Program-made: the position numbers and the translations under genes
Shown here: one piece after another, positions 53,234 to 61,385 of the stretch
Position numbering within the stretch: position 1 is the first letter of the stretch
Layout: the number at the start of each line of letters is the position of its first letter
Source: Phenylobacterium sp.
GTDB lineage: Bacteria > Pseudomonadota > Alphaproteobacteria > Caulobacterales > Caulobacteraceae
Reading direction: 5' to 3'
Assembly: GCF_030651185.1 (NCBI RefSeq)
Contig: NZ_JAUSCJ010000022.1
Span: 124,001 to 188,000 of the forward strand
DNA: 64,000 nucleotides
The notes under the pieces: generated by a model
What the model saw: only the letters and a program-made list of their open reading frames with translations
The model's database searches: none
Told to the model about the DNA's origin: nothing

Positions 53234-53719
53234 GTGGTGGAGAGTAGCGACAGGCTCGGTCGTCCGGCGGCTGTCTGCTTCGCCATTGGCGGCGTCGGCC
53301 TTTTCACCGCCCTGGCCGTCGACTTCCTCAGCGTCGTCGGCCGCCATTCCGGCCTGCCCTTCGCGGGCTCGATCGAGATCGTCCAGGTCTGCGTGGTGAT
53401 CGCCACCTCAGCGGCCCTGGTGGGCGCCACCCTGGCCGGGACCCACGCCGCCGTCCACGTGATCACCGAACGCCTGGCGCCGGGGCCGCGCCTGATCCTG
53501 GCGCGGTTCGCGGCCCTGCTGTCGACCCTGTTCTTCGCCGCCCTGGCCATCGGGGGCTTCTGGCTGCTCGCCGACACCCTGCCGGGCGATGAGCGCACCG
53601 ATCTGCTGCACCTGCCGCTGGCGCCGCTGCGGGTGCTCTGGTGCTCCGCCTGCGCCGTCGCCGCCCTGCTGTTCCTGGTTCAGGTGTTCCGGCCCAAGCT
53701 TCCGGAGAGCCACCTTTGA
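53234..53719 (+). CDS. TRAP transporter small membrane subunit (DctQ-like)
   Basis: A 161-residue protein with four membrane helices (FAIGGVGLFTALAVDFLSVV, QVCVVIATSAALVGATLAG, LLSTLFFAALAIGGFWLLA and LWCSACAVAALLFLVQVF), the layout of DctQ. The GTG at 53234 (GTGGTGGAGAGT) follows GGGAGGGC; a TTG start at 53168 would lie inside the promoter-like sequence and is rejected. The stop overlaps the large-subunit start as TTGA. No solute-binding protein gene (DctP) is present in the cluster. Confidence 0.75.
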   Translation: MVESSDRLGRPAAVCFAIGGVGLFTALAVDFLSVVGRHSGLPFAGSIEIVQVCVVIATSAALVGATLAGTHAAVHVITERLAPGPRLILARFAALLSTLFFAALAIGGFWLLADTLPGDERTDLLHLPLAPLRVLWCSACAVAALLFLVQVFRPKLPESHL

Positions 53720-55020
53720 GCCCTGACATGATCGGCCTCGCGGGCGTCGCCGCCCTGCTGGTGCTGCTGGCCCTGGGCGCGCCGATCGCGGTGTCCCTGG
53801 GCATCGTGGGTCTCGCCGGCCTCGCCGTGGTGATCTCGCCGGAGGCGGCGCTGATCAAGGCCGGGGTCGTGGCCTTCGACATGGTCTCCAAGTACGAGCT
53901 GGGCGTCCTGCCGCTGTTCCTGCTGATGGCCCACCTGTGCTTCGCCGCCGGGGCCAGCCAGAACTTCTACGACTCGGCGGCCAAGTTCATCGGCCACAAG
54001 CCGGGGGGCCTGGCGCTCGCCTCCATCGTCGGCTGCGCGGGCTTCGGCGCGATCTCGGGCTCCAGCCTCGCCACTGTCGCCACCATGGGGCTCGTCGCCC
54101 TGCCGGAGATGCGCAAGCGGAACTACTCGCCGGCGCTGGCCACCGGCGCCCTGGCGGCGGGCGGCACCATCGGCTCGCTCACCCCGCCCAGCGCGGCCCT
54201 GATCGTCTATGGCATCCTCGCCGAGCAATCGATCGGCAAGCTGTTCACCGCCGCCATCATCCCGGCCGCCACCCAGGCCCTGTTCTACATGGCCGTCATC
54301 TGGATGCTCTGCAAATGGCGGCCGTCCCTGGGCCCCCCTAGCGAGCGCGTGCCATGGGGCGAGCGTATCGCCTCACTCAAGGGCCTGATCGATGTCGGCC
54401 TGCTGGTGGTGCTGGTGATCGGCGGTATCGCGGCGGGCTGGTTCTCGCCCACCGAGGCGGCCAGCATCGGGGCGGTGGGCGCGCTGGCCATCTGCGCCTG
54501 GCGGCGTCGTCTGTCGGTTCCGGCCCTGGCCAAGGCCGTCGGCGACACCCTGCGCACCACCGGCATGATCTACGCCATCATCATCGCGGCGATCATCTTC
54601 TCCACCTTCATCAGCGCCACCGGCTTTGGCGAGCTGATCAGCGGGGCCATCGCCGACGCCGGGCTCTCGAAGCTGGGGGTGATCATCGCCTTCGTCATCC
54701 TGCTGCTGGCGCTCGGCATGTTCCTCGACGGCCTGGCGATGATGACCCTGGTCATTCCGATCTTCCTGCCCATCACCCAGGAAATGGGTATCGACCCCAT
54801 CTGGTTCGGCATCCTGATGGTGCGGACCATGGAGATCGGCTTCGTCCATCCGCCGGTGGGGATGAACGTCTATGTGATCCACAACCTGGCCCGCGACATC
54901 CCGCTGATGACCATCTTCAAGGGCATCGTGCCGTTCCTGATCTCCGACCTGGCCCATGTCGCCCTGATCGTCGCGGTCCCGGGCATGGCGCTGTTCCTGC
55001 CCAAGCTGCTCGGAGCCTGA
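53716..55020 (+). CDS. TRAP transporter large membrane subunit (DctM-like)
   Basis: A ~434-residue DctM-type permease with about twelve helices. Characteristic segments are VLPLFLLMAHLCFAAGASQN, GHKPGGLALASIVGCAGFGA, ISGSSLATVATMG, GGTIGSLTPPSAALIVYGI and the later IFLPITQEMGIDPIWFGI with MEIGFVHPPVGMNVYV. TRAP systems import carboxylates with a sodium gradient. The TTG at 53716 overlaps the small-subunit stop; an ATG at 53728 is an alternative. The next gene starts two bases after its stop. Confidence 0.9.
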   Translation: MSPDMIGLAGVAALLVLLALGAPIAVSLGIVGLAGLAVVISPEAALIKAGVVAFDMVSKYELGVLPLFLLMAHLCFAAGASQNFYDSAAKFIGHKPGGLALASIVGCAGFGAISGSSLATVATMGLVALPEMRKRNYSPALATGALAAGGTIGSLTPPSAALIVYGILAEQSIGKLFTAAIIPAATQALFYMAVIWMLCKWRPSLGPPSERVPWGERIASLKGLIDVGLLVVLVIGGIAAGWFSPTEAASIGAVGALAICAWRRRLSVPALAKAVGDTLRTTGMIYAIIIAAIIFSTFISATGFGELISGAIADAGLSKLGVIIAFVILLLALGMFLDGLAMMTLVIPIFLPITQEMGIDPIWFGILMVRTMEIGFVHPPVGMNVYVIHNLARDIPLMTIFKGIVPFLISDLAHVALIVAVPGMALFLPKLLGA

Positions 55021-55022
55021 CG

Positions 55023-56141
55023 ATGGCTGATGTCTTTGCGCCCTTCGTCGCGGCCCTCGAAGACCGCGAGGCCGCCGCCCGCGCCCACAAGGCCCAGGGC
55101 GGCAAGGTGGTGGGTTACCTCACCAACACCAGCCCCACCGAACTGATCGCTGCGGCCGGCGCCTTCCCCCTGCAGCTGGCGGCGGGCGCGGAGGCGACCC
55201 CGCTCGGCGACCGCTACATGGAGGATCTGTTCGACCCCATCGTGCGGGCCGTGTTCGAGGGCCTGCTGGCGGGCCGCTACGATTTCGTCGACGCCGTGGT
55301 CCTGCCGCGCACCTCGGACTCGGTGCAGCGTCTCTACTACTATCTCTGCGAGATCCGGCGGATGGGGGAGGCCAGCGTCCCCGAGCCGCTGCTCTTCGAC
55401 CTGCTGCACACCCCCTGGTACTCCAGCGCCGAGTACAGTTTCAGTCGCATCACTGAGCTCAAGGCGGCCCTGGAACGAGCGACCGGGACCGCCGTCACAG
55501 ACGCCGCCCTGACGACCGAGATCATCGCGGCCAACACCCGCCGGGCCGCGATGCGCGGGCTCGTCGCCCTGCGCCGCGCGGGCCGGGTGAGCGGGGTGCA
55601 AGCCAATCAGGTCTTCGCCGCCAAGGGCGCGATGGCCGGGGCCGACTTCGACGCGGCGCTGGCCGCTGTCCTGGCCGCGCCCGGGCCTGTGTCGGAGGCG
55701 CCCCGCCTGGTGATCGCCGGCAGCCCGCTGGACACGCCGGCCCTGCACGCCCTTGTTGAGGCCGCCGCCGGCCGGGTGGTGGGCGACTTCCATGAGTTCG
55801 GCGAGCCGATGATCGGACCCGACGTCGAGGCGGCCCCCGACCCCCTGCGCGCCCTGCTGGCCCACTATCATCGCGACGTGGCCTCCAGCCGCACCTTCCC
55901 CCAGTCGCCAAGGTCCCTGGTCGATTTCGCCCGCGCCTGCGGGGCGGCCGGCGTGATCTTCAACTTCTACGCCGAGGAGGAGGCGCTGACCTGGGAGTAC
56001 CCGGCCCAGCGCCGCGCCCTGGAGGCCGAAGGGATCGCCACCCTCTGCTTTGAAGGCCAGCCGCACCGGGCCGACGGCGCCGCGCTCGCCGCGCCCCTCG
56101 CCGATTTCATCGGTAAGCTGATGGCCAAGGTCGCGGCGTGA
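55023..56141 (+). CDS. 2-hydroxyacyl-CoA dehydratase/benzoyl-CoA reductase family subunit, divergent
   Basis: A 372-residue protein of the HgdB/BcrB fold: GYLTNTSPTELIAAAGAFPL at 31-50, YDFVDAVVLPRTSD near 86-99 and a second lobe with VIFNFYAEEEALTWEYP. In related subunits these regions carry Cys ligands for a [4Fe-4S] cluster (Cys-Pro, T-Cys-D and F-Cys-D-P patterns). Here the corresponding positions appear as Asp71, Ser98 and Glu/Ala. C109 and two other Cys lie elsewhere. The subunit may have lost its cluster. Alignment is by eye. It starts two bases after the TRAP gene and overlaps the CoA transferase gene. Confidence 0.8.
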   Translation: MADVFAPFVAALEDREAAARAHKAQGGKVVGYLTNTSPTELIAAAGAFPLQLAAGAEATPLGDRYMEDLFDPIVRAVFEGLLAGRYDFVDAVVLPRTSDSVQRLYYYLCEIRRMGEASVPEPLLFDLLHTPWYSSAEYSFSRITELKAALERATGTAVTDAALTTEIIAANTRRAAMRGLVALRRAGRVSGVQANQVFAAKGAMAGADFDAALAAVLAAPGPVSEAPRLVIAGSPLDTPALHALVEAAAGRVVGDFHEFGEPMIGPDVEAAPDPLRALLAHYHRDVASSRTFPQSPRSLVDFARACGAAGVIFNFYAEEEALTWEYPAQRRALEAEGIATLCFEGQPHRADGAALAAPLADFIGKLMAKVAA

Positions 56142-58447
56142 GCGGCCTGCTCGCCGGCTACCGCGTCCTTGACCTGAGCGGCGCTCTGGGGGCTGCGTGT
56201 GGGCGGTTCCTTGCGACCCTCGGCGCCGACGTGGTCAAGGTCGAGCCCCCCGAAGGGGATCCCTCGCGAACCGACGCCCACGGCCGCCCCGATCCCGCCT
56301 GGATCGCCCGCAACCTCGGCAAGCGGTCTGTGGTGCTGGACCTCGACAGCCCCGACCTCAAGGCGCTCGCCGCCAAGGCCGACATCCTCATCGACGCCCT
56401 GCCGGCCTCCCGACGCGCGGCGCTGGGCCTGGACCACGCAAGCCTCAGCCAGGCCAATCCCGGCCTGATCGCCGTCTCCATCACCCCCTTCGGCTCCACC
56501 GGTCCCTATGCCGACTGGGCGGGTGGCGAGCTGGTCTGCTCGGCCCTGGGCGGCGCGCTCGCCGTGACCGGCTATCCCGACCGCGCACCGGTGAAGGAGG
56601 CCGCCGACGCCTGCGTCTTCCATGCCAACGGTTCGGCTGCCGCCGGCGCCCTGTTCGCGCTGGTTGAGCGGGCGACCTCGGGGCTTGGCCAGCACGTCGA
56701 TGTCTCGGTCCAGGAGGTGGCGGCCAGTCGCAACACCAATGGCGTCCTGGCCTGGCAGTTCGACCGCAAGCTGCTGCCGCGAACCGGCGTTCAGATCGCC
56801 TATGGAATGGCCAAGATCCGCTGCATCTGGCAGCTGGCCGACGGCTACGCCTTCCACTCCCTGGCCTCTGGCCGCGCCGGCGCCGCGCCCAATGCGACCC
56901 TGTGCGCCTGGATGGTCGAGGCCGGGTTCGACTGCCCGATGGCCGGCGTCGACTGGCCCACCTACAACCGCTCCACCATCGCCCCTGAGACCCGCGCGCA
57001 GTGGGAAGCGGCGATGGACACCTTCTTCAGGACCCGCACGAAGGCCCAGGTCGCGGCCCGCCGCGAGATCAACGCCACCGTCGCCAACGAGCCCGGCGAC
57101 GTCCTGGCCGACCCCCACCTGCTGGCCCGCGAGCTGTTCGCCAAGGCCGGCGACATCGTGGCGCCCAAGGCCTTTATCCGGGCCGGAGACCTCGCGGTCG
57201 GACCCGCGCCGGAGGTCGGCGAGCACACCGCCGCCGTGCTGGCGGACTGGCTCGCCGCCCCGACCGCTCCCCCCGTCGCCAGGCCCAGTTCCGAGCCCCC
57301 CCTGAAGGGCCTCAAGGTCCTCGACTTCTCCTGGGCCCTGGTGGGGTCGGTCACCACCAAGAACCTCGCCGACCATGGCGCCACGGTGATCAAGGTGGAG
57401 AGTTCGACCCGCCCCTGCCTGTCGCGCATCGATGTCCAGGTGGCGGCCTCCAAGCCTGGCCAGTTCGACGACAAGCCCTGGTTCATCCACATGAACACTT
57501 CCAAGCAGGGCCTGCGGATCAATATGAAGCACCCCCGCTGGCGAGAGGTGATCGACCCGCTGATCGCCTGGGCCGACGTGGTGGTGGAGAACTTCTCGCC
57601 CGGCACCATGGCCTCGCTGGGCATGGACTACGAGACCCTCAAGGCCCGCCGCCCCGACCTGATCATGCTGTCGGGCTCCATCTACGGCCAGACCGGGCCG
57701 CTGGCACGCACGCCGGGCGTGGACGGCACCGGGGCGGCGCTCTCGGGGCGCCTCTACATGACCGGCTGGCCCGACCGCCCGCCCGTCACCCCCAGCGCCG
57801 TACCCTATGGCGACCTGCTGCTGCCGCCCTACATGGCCGCCGCCGTGGCCGCGGCGATCGACCACCGCCGCCGCACCGGCGAAGGCTGCCACATCGATGC
57901 GTCGATGTACGAGGTCTGCGTGCAGCAGATGGCCGGCGCCATGCTGGAGGCCCAGATCGACGGCCCGCCCCAGCGCACCGGCAACGCCGACCGCACAGTC
58001 CTGTTGCAGGGTGTCTATCCCACCGCAGGCGACGACCGCTGGATCGCCATCTCGGCGGAGGATGAGGCGGCTGTCGCGCGACTCGCCGCCGTGATCGGCG
58101 CCGCGCCCACTGACGAAACCCTCGCCGCCTGGACGGCGTCCCAGGACGGTTACCTCCTGATGGCCCGCCTGCAGGCGGGCGGGATCGCCGCCGGCGTCGT
58201 CCAGACCTGCGCCGACCTGGTGGACCGCGACCCACAGCTCCGGGCCCGCGACTTCCTCACCTGCCTCGACAATCCGGTCCTGGGCGCCTTCGAGCACCAG
58301 AGCCTGCCCTACAAGCTTTCCCGCACGCCCGCTGTCATGACCACGGCGCCGGGCCTGGGCCAGCACAACCAAACCATCTGCCGCGACCTCATCGGTCTCT
58401 CGCCTGAGACCTATGCCGAGCTCGCCGCCGCCCAGCTCTTCGAGTAG
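56138..58447 (+). CDS. Two-domain (tandem) family III CoA transferase, CaiB/BaiF type
   Basis: A 769-residue protein made of two CaiB/BaiF domains, about residues 1-375 and 388-769, where most members have one domain of ~400. Both repeat family landmarks: YRVLDLSGALG and LKVLDFSWALV; GADVVKVEPP and GATVIKVES; and a G-x-G-Q/C-H-x-D-x-S block, GLGQHVDVSVQEVA and GEGCHIDASMYEVC, which carries the Asp expected to form the acyl intermediate. It would transfer CoA to the carboxylate substrate. The GTG start overlaps the upstream stop (GTGA). It sits between the two dehydratase-family subunit genes, which points to a common pathway. Confidence 0.85.
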   Translation: MSGLLAGYRVLDLSGALGAACGRFLATLGADVVKVEPPEGDPSRTDAHGRPDPAWIARNLGKRSVVLDLDSPDLKALAAKADILIDALPASRRAALGLDHASLSQANPGLIAVSITPFGSTGPYADWAGGELVCSALGGALAVTGYPDRAPVKEAADACVFHANGSAAAGALFALVERATSGLGQHVDVSVQEVAASRNTNGVLAWQFDRKLLPRTGVQIAYGMAKIRCIWQLADGYAFHSLASGRAGAAPNATLCAWMVEAGFDCPMAGVDWPTYNRSTIAPETRAQWEAAMDTFFRTRTKAQVAARREINATVANEPGDVLADPHLLARELFAKAGDIVAPKAFIRAGDLAVGPAPEVGEHTAAVLADWLAAPTAPPVARPSSEPPLKGLKVLDFSWALVGSVTTKNLADHGATVIKVESSTRPCLSRIDVQVAASKPGQFDDKPWFIHMNTSKQGLRINMKHPRWREVIDPLIAWADVVVENFSPGTMASLGMDYETLKARRPDLIMLSGSIYGQTGPLARTPGVDGTGAALSGRLYMTGWPDRPPVTPSAVPYGDLLLPPYMAAAVAAAIDHRRRTGEGCHIDASMYEVCVQQMAGAMLEAQIDGPPQRTGNADRTVLLQGVYPTAGDDRWIAISAEDEAAVARLAAVIGAAPTDETLAAWTASQDGYLLMARLQAGGIAAGVVQTCADLVDRDPQLRARDFLTCLDNPVLGAFEHQSLPYKLSRTPAVMTTAPGLGQHNQTICRDLIGLSPETYAELAAAQLFE

Positions 58448-58452
58448 CCGCC

Positions 58453-59763
58453 ATGACCGACGCTTCCGACATCACCCGCCAGACCGGGGAACGCTCCTCC
58501 AAACGGCTGAACGCCACCGCGCTGGCCACCCGTTTCCAGCGCGAATTCGTCAAGGAGCTGCAGGAGCGGGTCGTCGAGAAGGGCGAACCCTTCGCCATCG
58601 TCCAGGCCGACACCCCGCATGAGATCTTCCACGTGATGGACATCCCCATGGTGACCAACCAGTGGTGGGCGGCCTACATCTCGGCCAAGCAGCTCTCGCC
58701 CTACTATTTCGAGGTGATGGAGCGGGAGGGCTTCCCGGCCTCGTCCTGCCGCTACTGCTCGCTGGGCCTGGCCTGCACCCTCGACAATGATCCGGAAAAG
58801 GCGCCCTGGGGCGGCCTGCCGCGCCCGACCGTGCTGGTGGCGCGGCTGACCTGCGACTGCATCCAGCGGGTCTTCTCGCTGTGGGCCGACGCCCTCGGCT
58901 CACGCTTCTATCCGCTGGAGGCGCCGGGCTGGGAGCACAAGGACGGCCAGTGGTTCACCAAGGGCAAGCTGGAGTGGGACGAGGTCTACACCGCCCAGCG
59001 CATCGACCTGCTGGTGGAGGAGATGAAGGGCCTGATCCGCTTTCTGGAGGCCGAGACCGGGCGGACCTTCGACAACGGCAAGCTGCTGGCCCTGATGCAC
59101 AGGATCAACGAGCAGGAGGAGCTGATGGAGGAGGCCGCCCAGCTGGCCACCCGCACCCGCCCCTGTCCCGTCGGCATCGCCGAGCAGATGCCCAACGCCA
59201 TGATCCCCCAGTGGCACCGCGGCGCCGACTGGGCCGTCGAGCACGCCCGCCTGTTCCGGGACGAGGTGAAGGCCCGGGTCGAGGCCGGCGCCTCGGTGGC
59301 CAAGAATGAGAAAATCCGGCTGATGTGGATCGGCGCCGGCCTCTGGCACGATCCCGGCTTCTATGACGCCCTGGAGGAGCGGTTGGGCGCCGTCTTCGTC
59401 TGGTCGATGTACCTGCCGTTCACCGGCGCCAAGTACATCCGCTACAATCTCGACGATCCGCTGCGCGCGCTCGCCAGCCGCATCTGCGGCATGAACGAGG
59501 TGCTGCACCTGCCGCCGTGGATGAACGACTGGATGGTCTCGGAGGCCAAGGCGTGTTCCATCGACGCTGCGGTGATCCTGCAGCCCACCACCAACCGGCT
59601 GTCGGTCTCGGGGACCAAGTTCACCAAGCTGGCTTTGGAAAAGGCCGGTATCCCGGTCTACGAAATGCCCGCCGACATGGTGGACGCGACGGAATGGAGC
59701 CACGAGAGAATGGTTGACGATGTCGCCCAATTCCTCAAGGAACGGACCGTCGCGCGGGAATAG
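58453..59763 (+). CDS. 2-hydroxyacyl-CoA dehydratase/benzoyl-CoA reductase family subunit (HgdA/BcrC-like)
   Basis: A 436-residue subunit. A first cysteine-rich region SSCRYCSLGLAC at about 98-108 and LTCDC near 134-136 match the first two ligand regions of this family. Later blocks are IRLMWIGAGLWHDPGFYDAL, VFVWSMYLPFTGAKYIRYN and AVILQPTTNRLSVSGTKF; in the last one the usual third Cys seems replaced by Leu. Family members dehydrate 2-hydroxyacyl-CoAs or reduce aromatic-CoA rings, driven by an ATPase activator. No activator gene is in the window. It starts five bases after the CoA transferase gene and is followed by marR. Confidence 0.82.
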   Translation: MTDASDITRQTGERSSKRLNATALATRFQREFVKELQERVVEKGEPFAIVQADTPHEIFHVMDIPMVTNQWWAAYISAKQLSPYYFEVMEREGFPASSCRYCSLGLACTLDNDPEKAPWGGLPRPTVLVARLTCDCIQRVFSLWADALGSRFYPLEAPGWEHKDGQWFTKGKLEWDEVYTAQRIDLLVEEMKGLIRFLEAETGRTFDNGKLLALMHRINEQEELMEEAAQLATRTRPCPVGIAEQMPNAMIPQWHRGADWAVEHARLFRDEVKARVEAGASVAKNEKIRLMWIGAGLWHDPGFYDALEERLGAVFVWSMYLPFTGAKYIRYNLDDPLRALASRICGMNEVLHLPPWMNDWMVSEAKACSIDAAVILQPTTNRLSVSGTKFTKLALEKAGIPVYEMPADMVDATEWSHERMVDDVAQFLKERTVARE

Positions 59764-59783
59764 CGCTGAAAGAAAACAACGCC

Positions 59784-60278
59784 ATGCCGCCAGTTTCCCG
59801 TAAGGCCGACCCGATCATCGAAGCCCCGGCCGACGTCGATCTGGGCGTGCTGAAGGACGTCATCGGCTTCCGCATCCGGCGCATCCAGAACCACCTGTCG
59901 CGGGCCTTCATCGACCGGATCAACCGCAAGGAAATCCGGCCAGGCGTGTTCAGCGCGCTCGCCCTGATCGCCGCCAATCCGGGGCTGTCCCAGACGACGC
60001 TGGCCCGCGAGATCGGCTTCGACAAGGCCACCGTCGTGGCCCTGCTGGACAGCCTGGAGCGCCTGGGCTGGGCCGAGCGCAAACGCTCCACGGAGGACCG
60101 CCGCCGCCACTCGCTCTATGTGACGCCGCTCGGCGAAACCTCCCTGGAGGAGCTGCGCGAGGTGGCCGTGGTCAACGAGGCCAAGATCCACGTCGCCCTC
60201 GACAAGGACGAACGCGCCCAGCTGTTTGGCCTGCTGGACAAGCTCTACGTCGCCTGCTTCGCGGATGAAGAGATTTAG
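59784..60278 (+). CDS. MarR-family transcriptional regulator
   Basis: A 164-residue winged-helix protein. Helices RIQNHLSRAFIDRINRKEIR and FSALALIAANPGLSQTTLA lead into the recognition helix DKATVVALLDSLERLGWAER, and the wing is KRSTEDRRRHSLYVTPLG. MarR proteins usually bind palindromes of the kind seen at 46378 and 50960 and release on binding an aromatic acid or CoA ester. As the last gene of the cluster, it is the natural candidate regulator of the TonB, Rieske and TRAP units. Confidence 0.88.
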   Translation: MPPVSRKADPIIEAPADVDLGVLKDVIGFRIRRIQNHLSRAFIDRINRKEIRPGVFSALALIAANPGLSQTTLAREIGFDKATVVALLDSLERLGWAERKRSTEDRRRHSLYVTPLGETSLEELREVAVVNEAKIHVALDKDERAQLFGLLDKLYVACFADEEI

Positions 60279-60287
60279 CAACCACAC

Positions 60288-60382
60288 GTCATCCCGGTCG
60301 CAGCGTAGCGGAGAGCCGGGACCCAGGGGCGGTGCGCTGGGCCCCTGGGTCCCGGATCGGCCTGTCGGCCGTCCGGGATGAC
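60288..60382. repeat. Palindromic intergenic repeat, copy 2
   Basis: A ~95-bp imperfect palindrome begins GTCATCCCGGTCG and ends GTCCGGGATGACG, with inner arms GGGACCCAGGGGC and GCCCCTGGGTCCC. Together with copy 1 at 2723-2815 it shows a dispersed family. It separates the convergent marR and aldo/keto reductase genes and may also terminate transcription. Confidence 0.75.
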
Positions 60383-60390
60383 GAAATGGG

Positions 60391-61317
60391 TTACGCCTTG
60401 CCCACCAGCTTGGTCACTTCCGTCACCTGTTCGGGCGTCAGCTTCCAGTCGCCGGCCTTGGCGTTGGCGACGATCTGGTCGACCTTGGTGGCGCCGGCGA
60501 TCACTGAGCTGACCACCGGATGACCCAGGATCCAGGCGAAGGCCAGCTCCAGCAGGGTGTGGCCATTGTCCCGCGCCCAGGCGTCGAGCTTCTCGATCTG
60601 GTCGAAGTTCTTGTCGTTCAGCGCCGCGGCGCCGCGCGGCCCCCAGGCGGCCAGGCGTGTGCCCTCGGGCGGGGCCTCGCCACGGCTGTACTTGCCGCTC
60701 AGCAGGCCCGATGCCAGGGGGAAGAAGGGCAGGAAGCCCAGGCCGAACTGCTCGCAGGCCGGCAGCACCTCGCGCTCCACATTGCGCTCCAGCAGGCTGT
60801 AGTTGTTCTGGGCCGAGACGAAGCGTTCCAGGCCTTGGGTCTTGGAGGTCCAATCGGCGTCGGCGATCTGCCAGCCGGAGAAGTTGGAATTGCCCAGGTA
60901 CAGAACCTTGCCGTCGCGGACCAGGTCGTCCAGCGCCCGCAGGGTCTCGTCGATCGGGGTCTCCGGATCGGGGCGGTGCATCTGATAGAGGTCGATGCGG
61001 TCGGTGCCCAGGCGCTTGAGGCTGGCCTCCACGGCGCTCACCACATAGCGGCGCGAGCCGCCGGCGTTCTCGCCCATGGCGAACTTGGTGGCCAGCACGG
61101 CCTTGTCGCGCTTGCCCTTCAGGGCCGCGCCGAGGAATTCCTCGGACTTCGTGCCGCCATAGACGTCGGCGGTGTCGAAGAAGGTGATGCCATTATCGAG
61201 GGCGGCGTCGACGACCGTCTGGGTTTCCTCGATGCTGATCCGCATCCCGAAATTGTTGCAGCCCAGGCCGATGGCGCTGACCTTCAGGCCGCTGGTCCCC
61301 AATCGCCGCTGTTCCAT
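60391..61317 (-). CDS. Aldo/keto reductase
   Basis: A 308-residue TIM-barrel NADPH-dependent reductase. The catalytic tetrad is D48, Y53, K78 and the His of DLYQMHRPDP. GNSNFSGWQIADADW and GAPPVSSVI-type cofactor region (HPVVSSVIAGATKVDQI) are typical of the YajO/YghZ-like branch. The substrate is unknown. It is convergent with marR across the repeat, so it is probably not part of the catabolic cluster. Confidence 0.88.
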   Translation of the reverse strand: MEQRRLGTSGLKVSAIGLGCNNFGMRISIEETQTVVDAALDNGITFFDTADVYGGTKSEEFLGAALKGKRDKAVLATKFAMGENAGGSRRYVVSAVEASLKRLGTDRIDLYQMHRPDPETPIDETLRALDDLVRDGKVLYLGNSNFSGWQIADADWTSKTQGLERFVSAQNNYSLLERNVEREVLPACEQFGLGFLPFFPLASGLLSGKYSRGEAPPEGTRLAAWGPRGAAALNDKNFDQIEKLDAWARDNGHTLLELAFAWILGHPVVSSVIAGATKVDQIVANAKAGDWKLTPEQVTEVTKLVGKA

Positions 61318-61385
61318 GTCGCCGCTCCCAATGCATTTTGTTTGAATGCGGGGACCATAGGACGCGAAGGCGCGGCCGCGCTAGC

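Noticed and set aside
55967-58372. An 801-codon open frame on the minus strand
   Set aside because: It mirrors the CoA transferase gene and reads as Gly/Arg/Val-rich antisense of GC-rich coding DNA.
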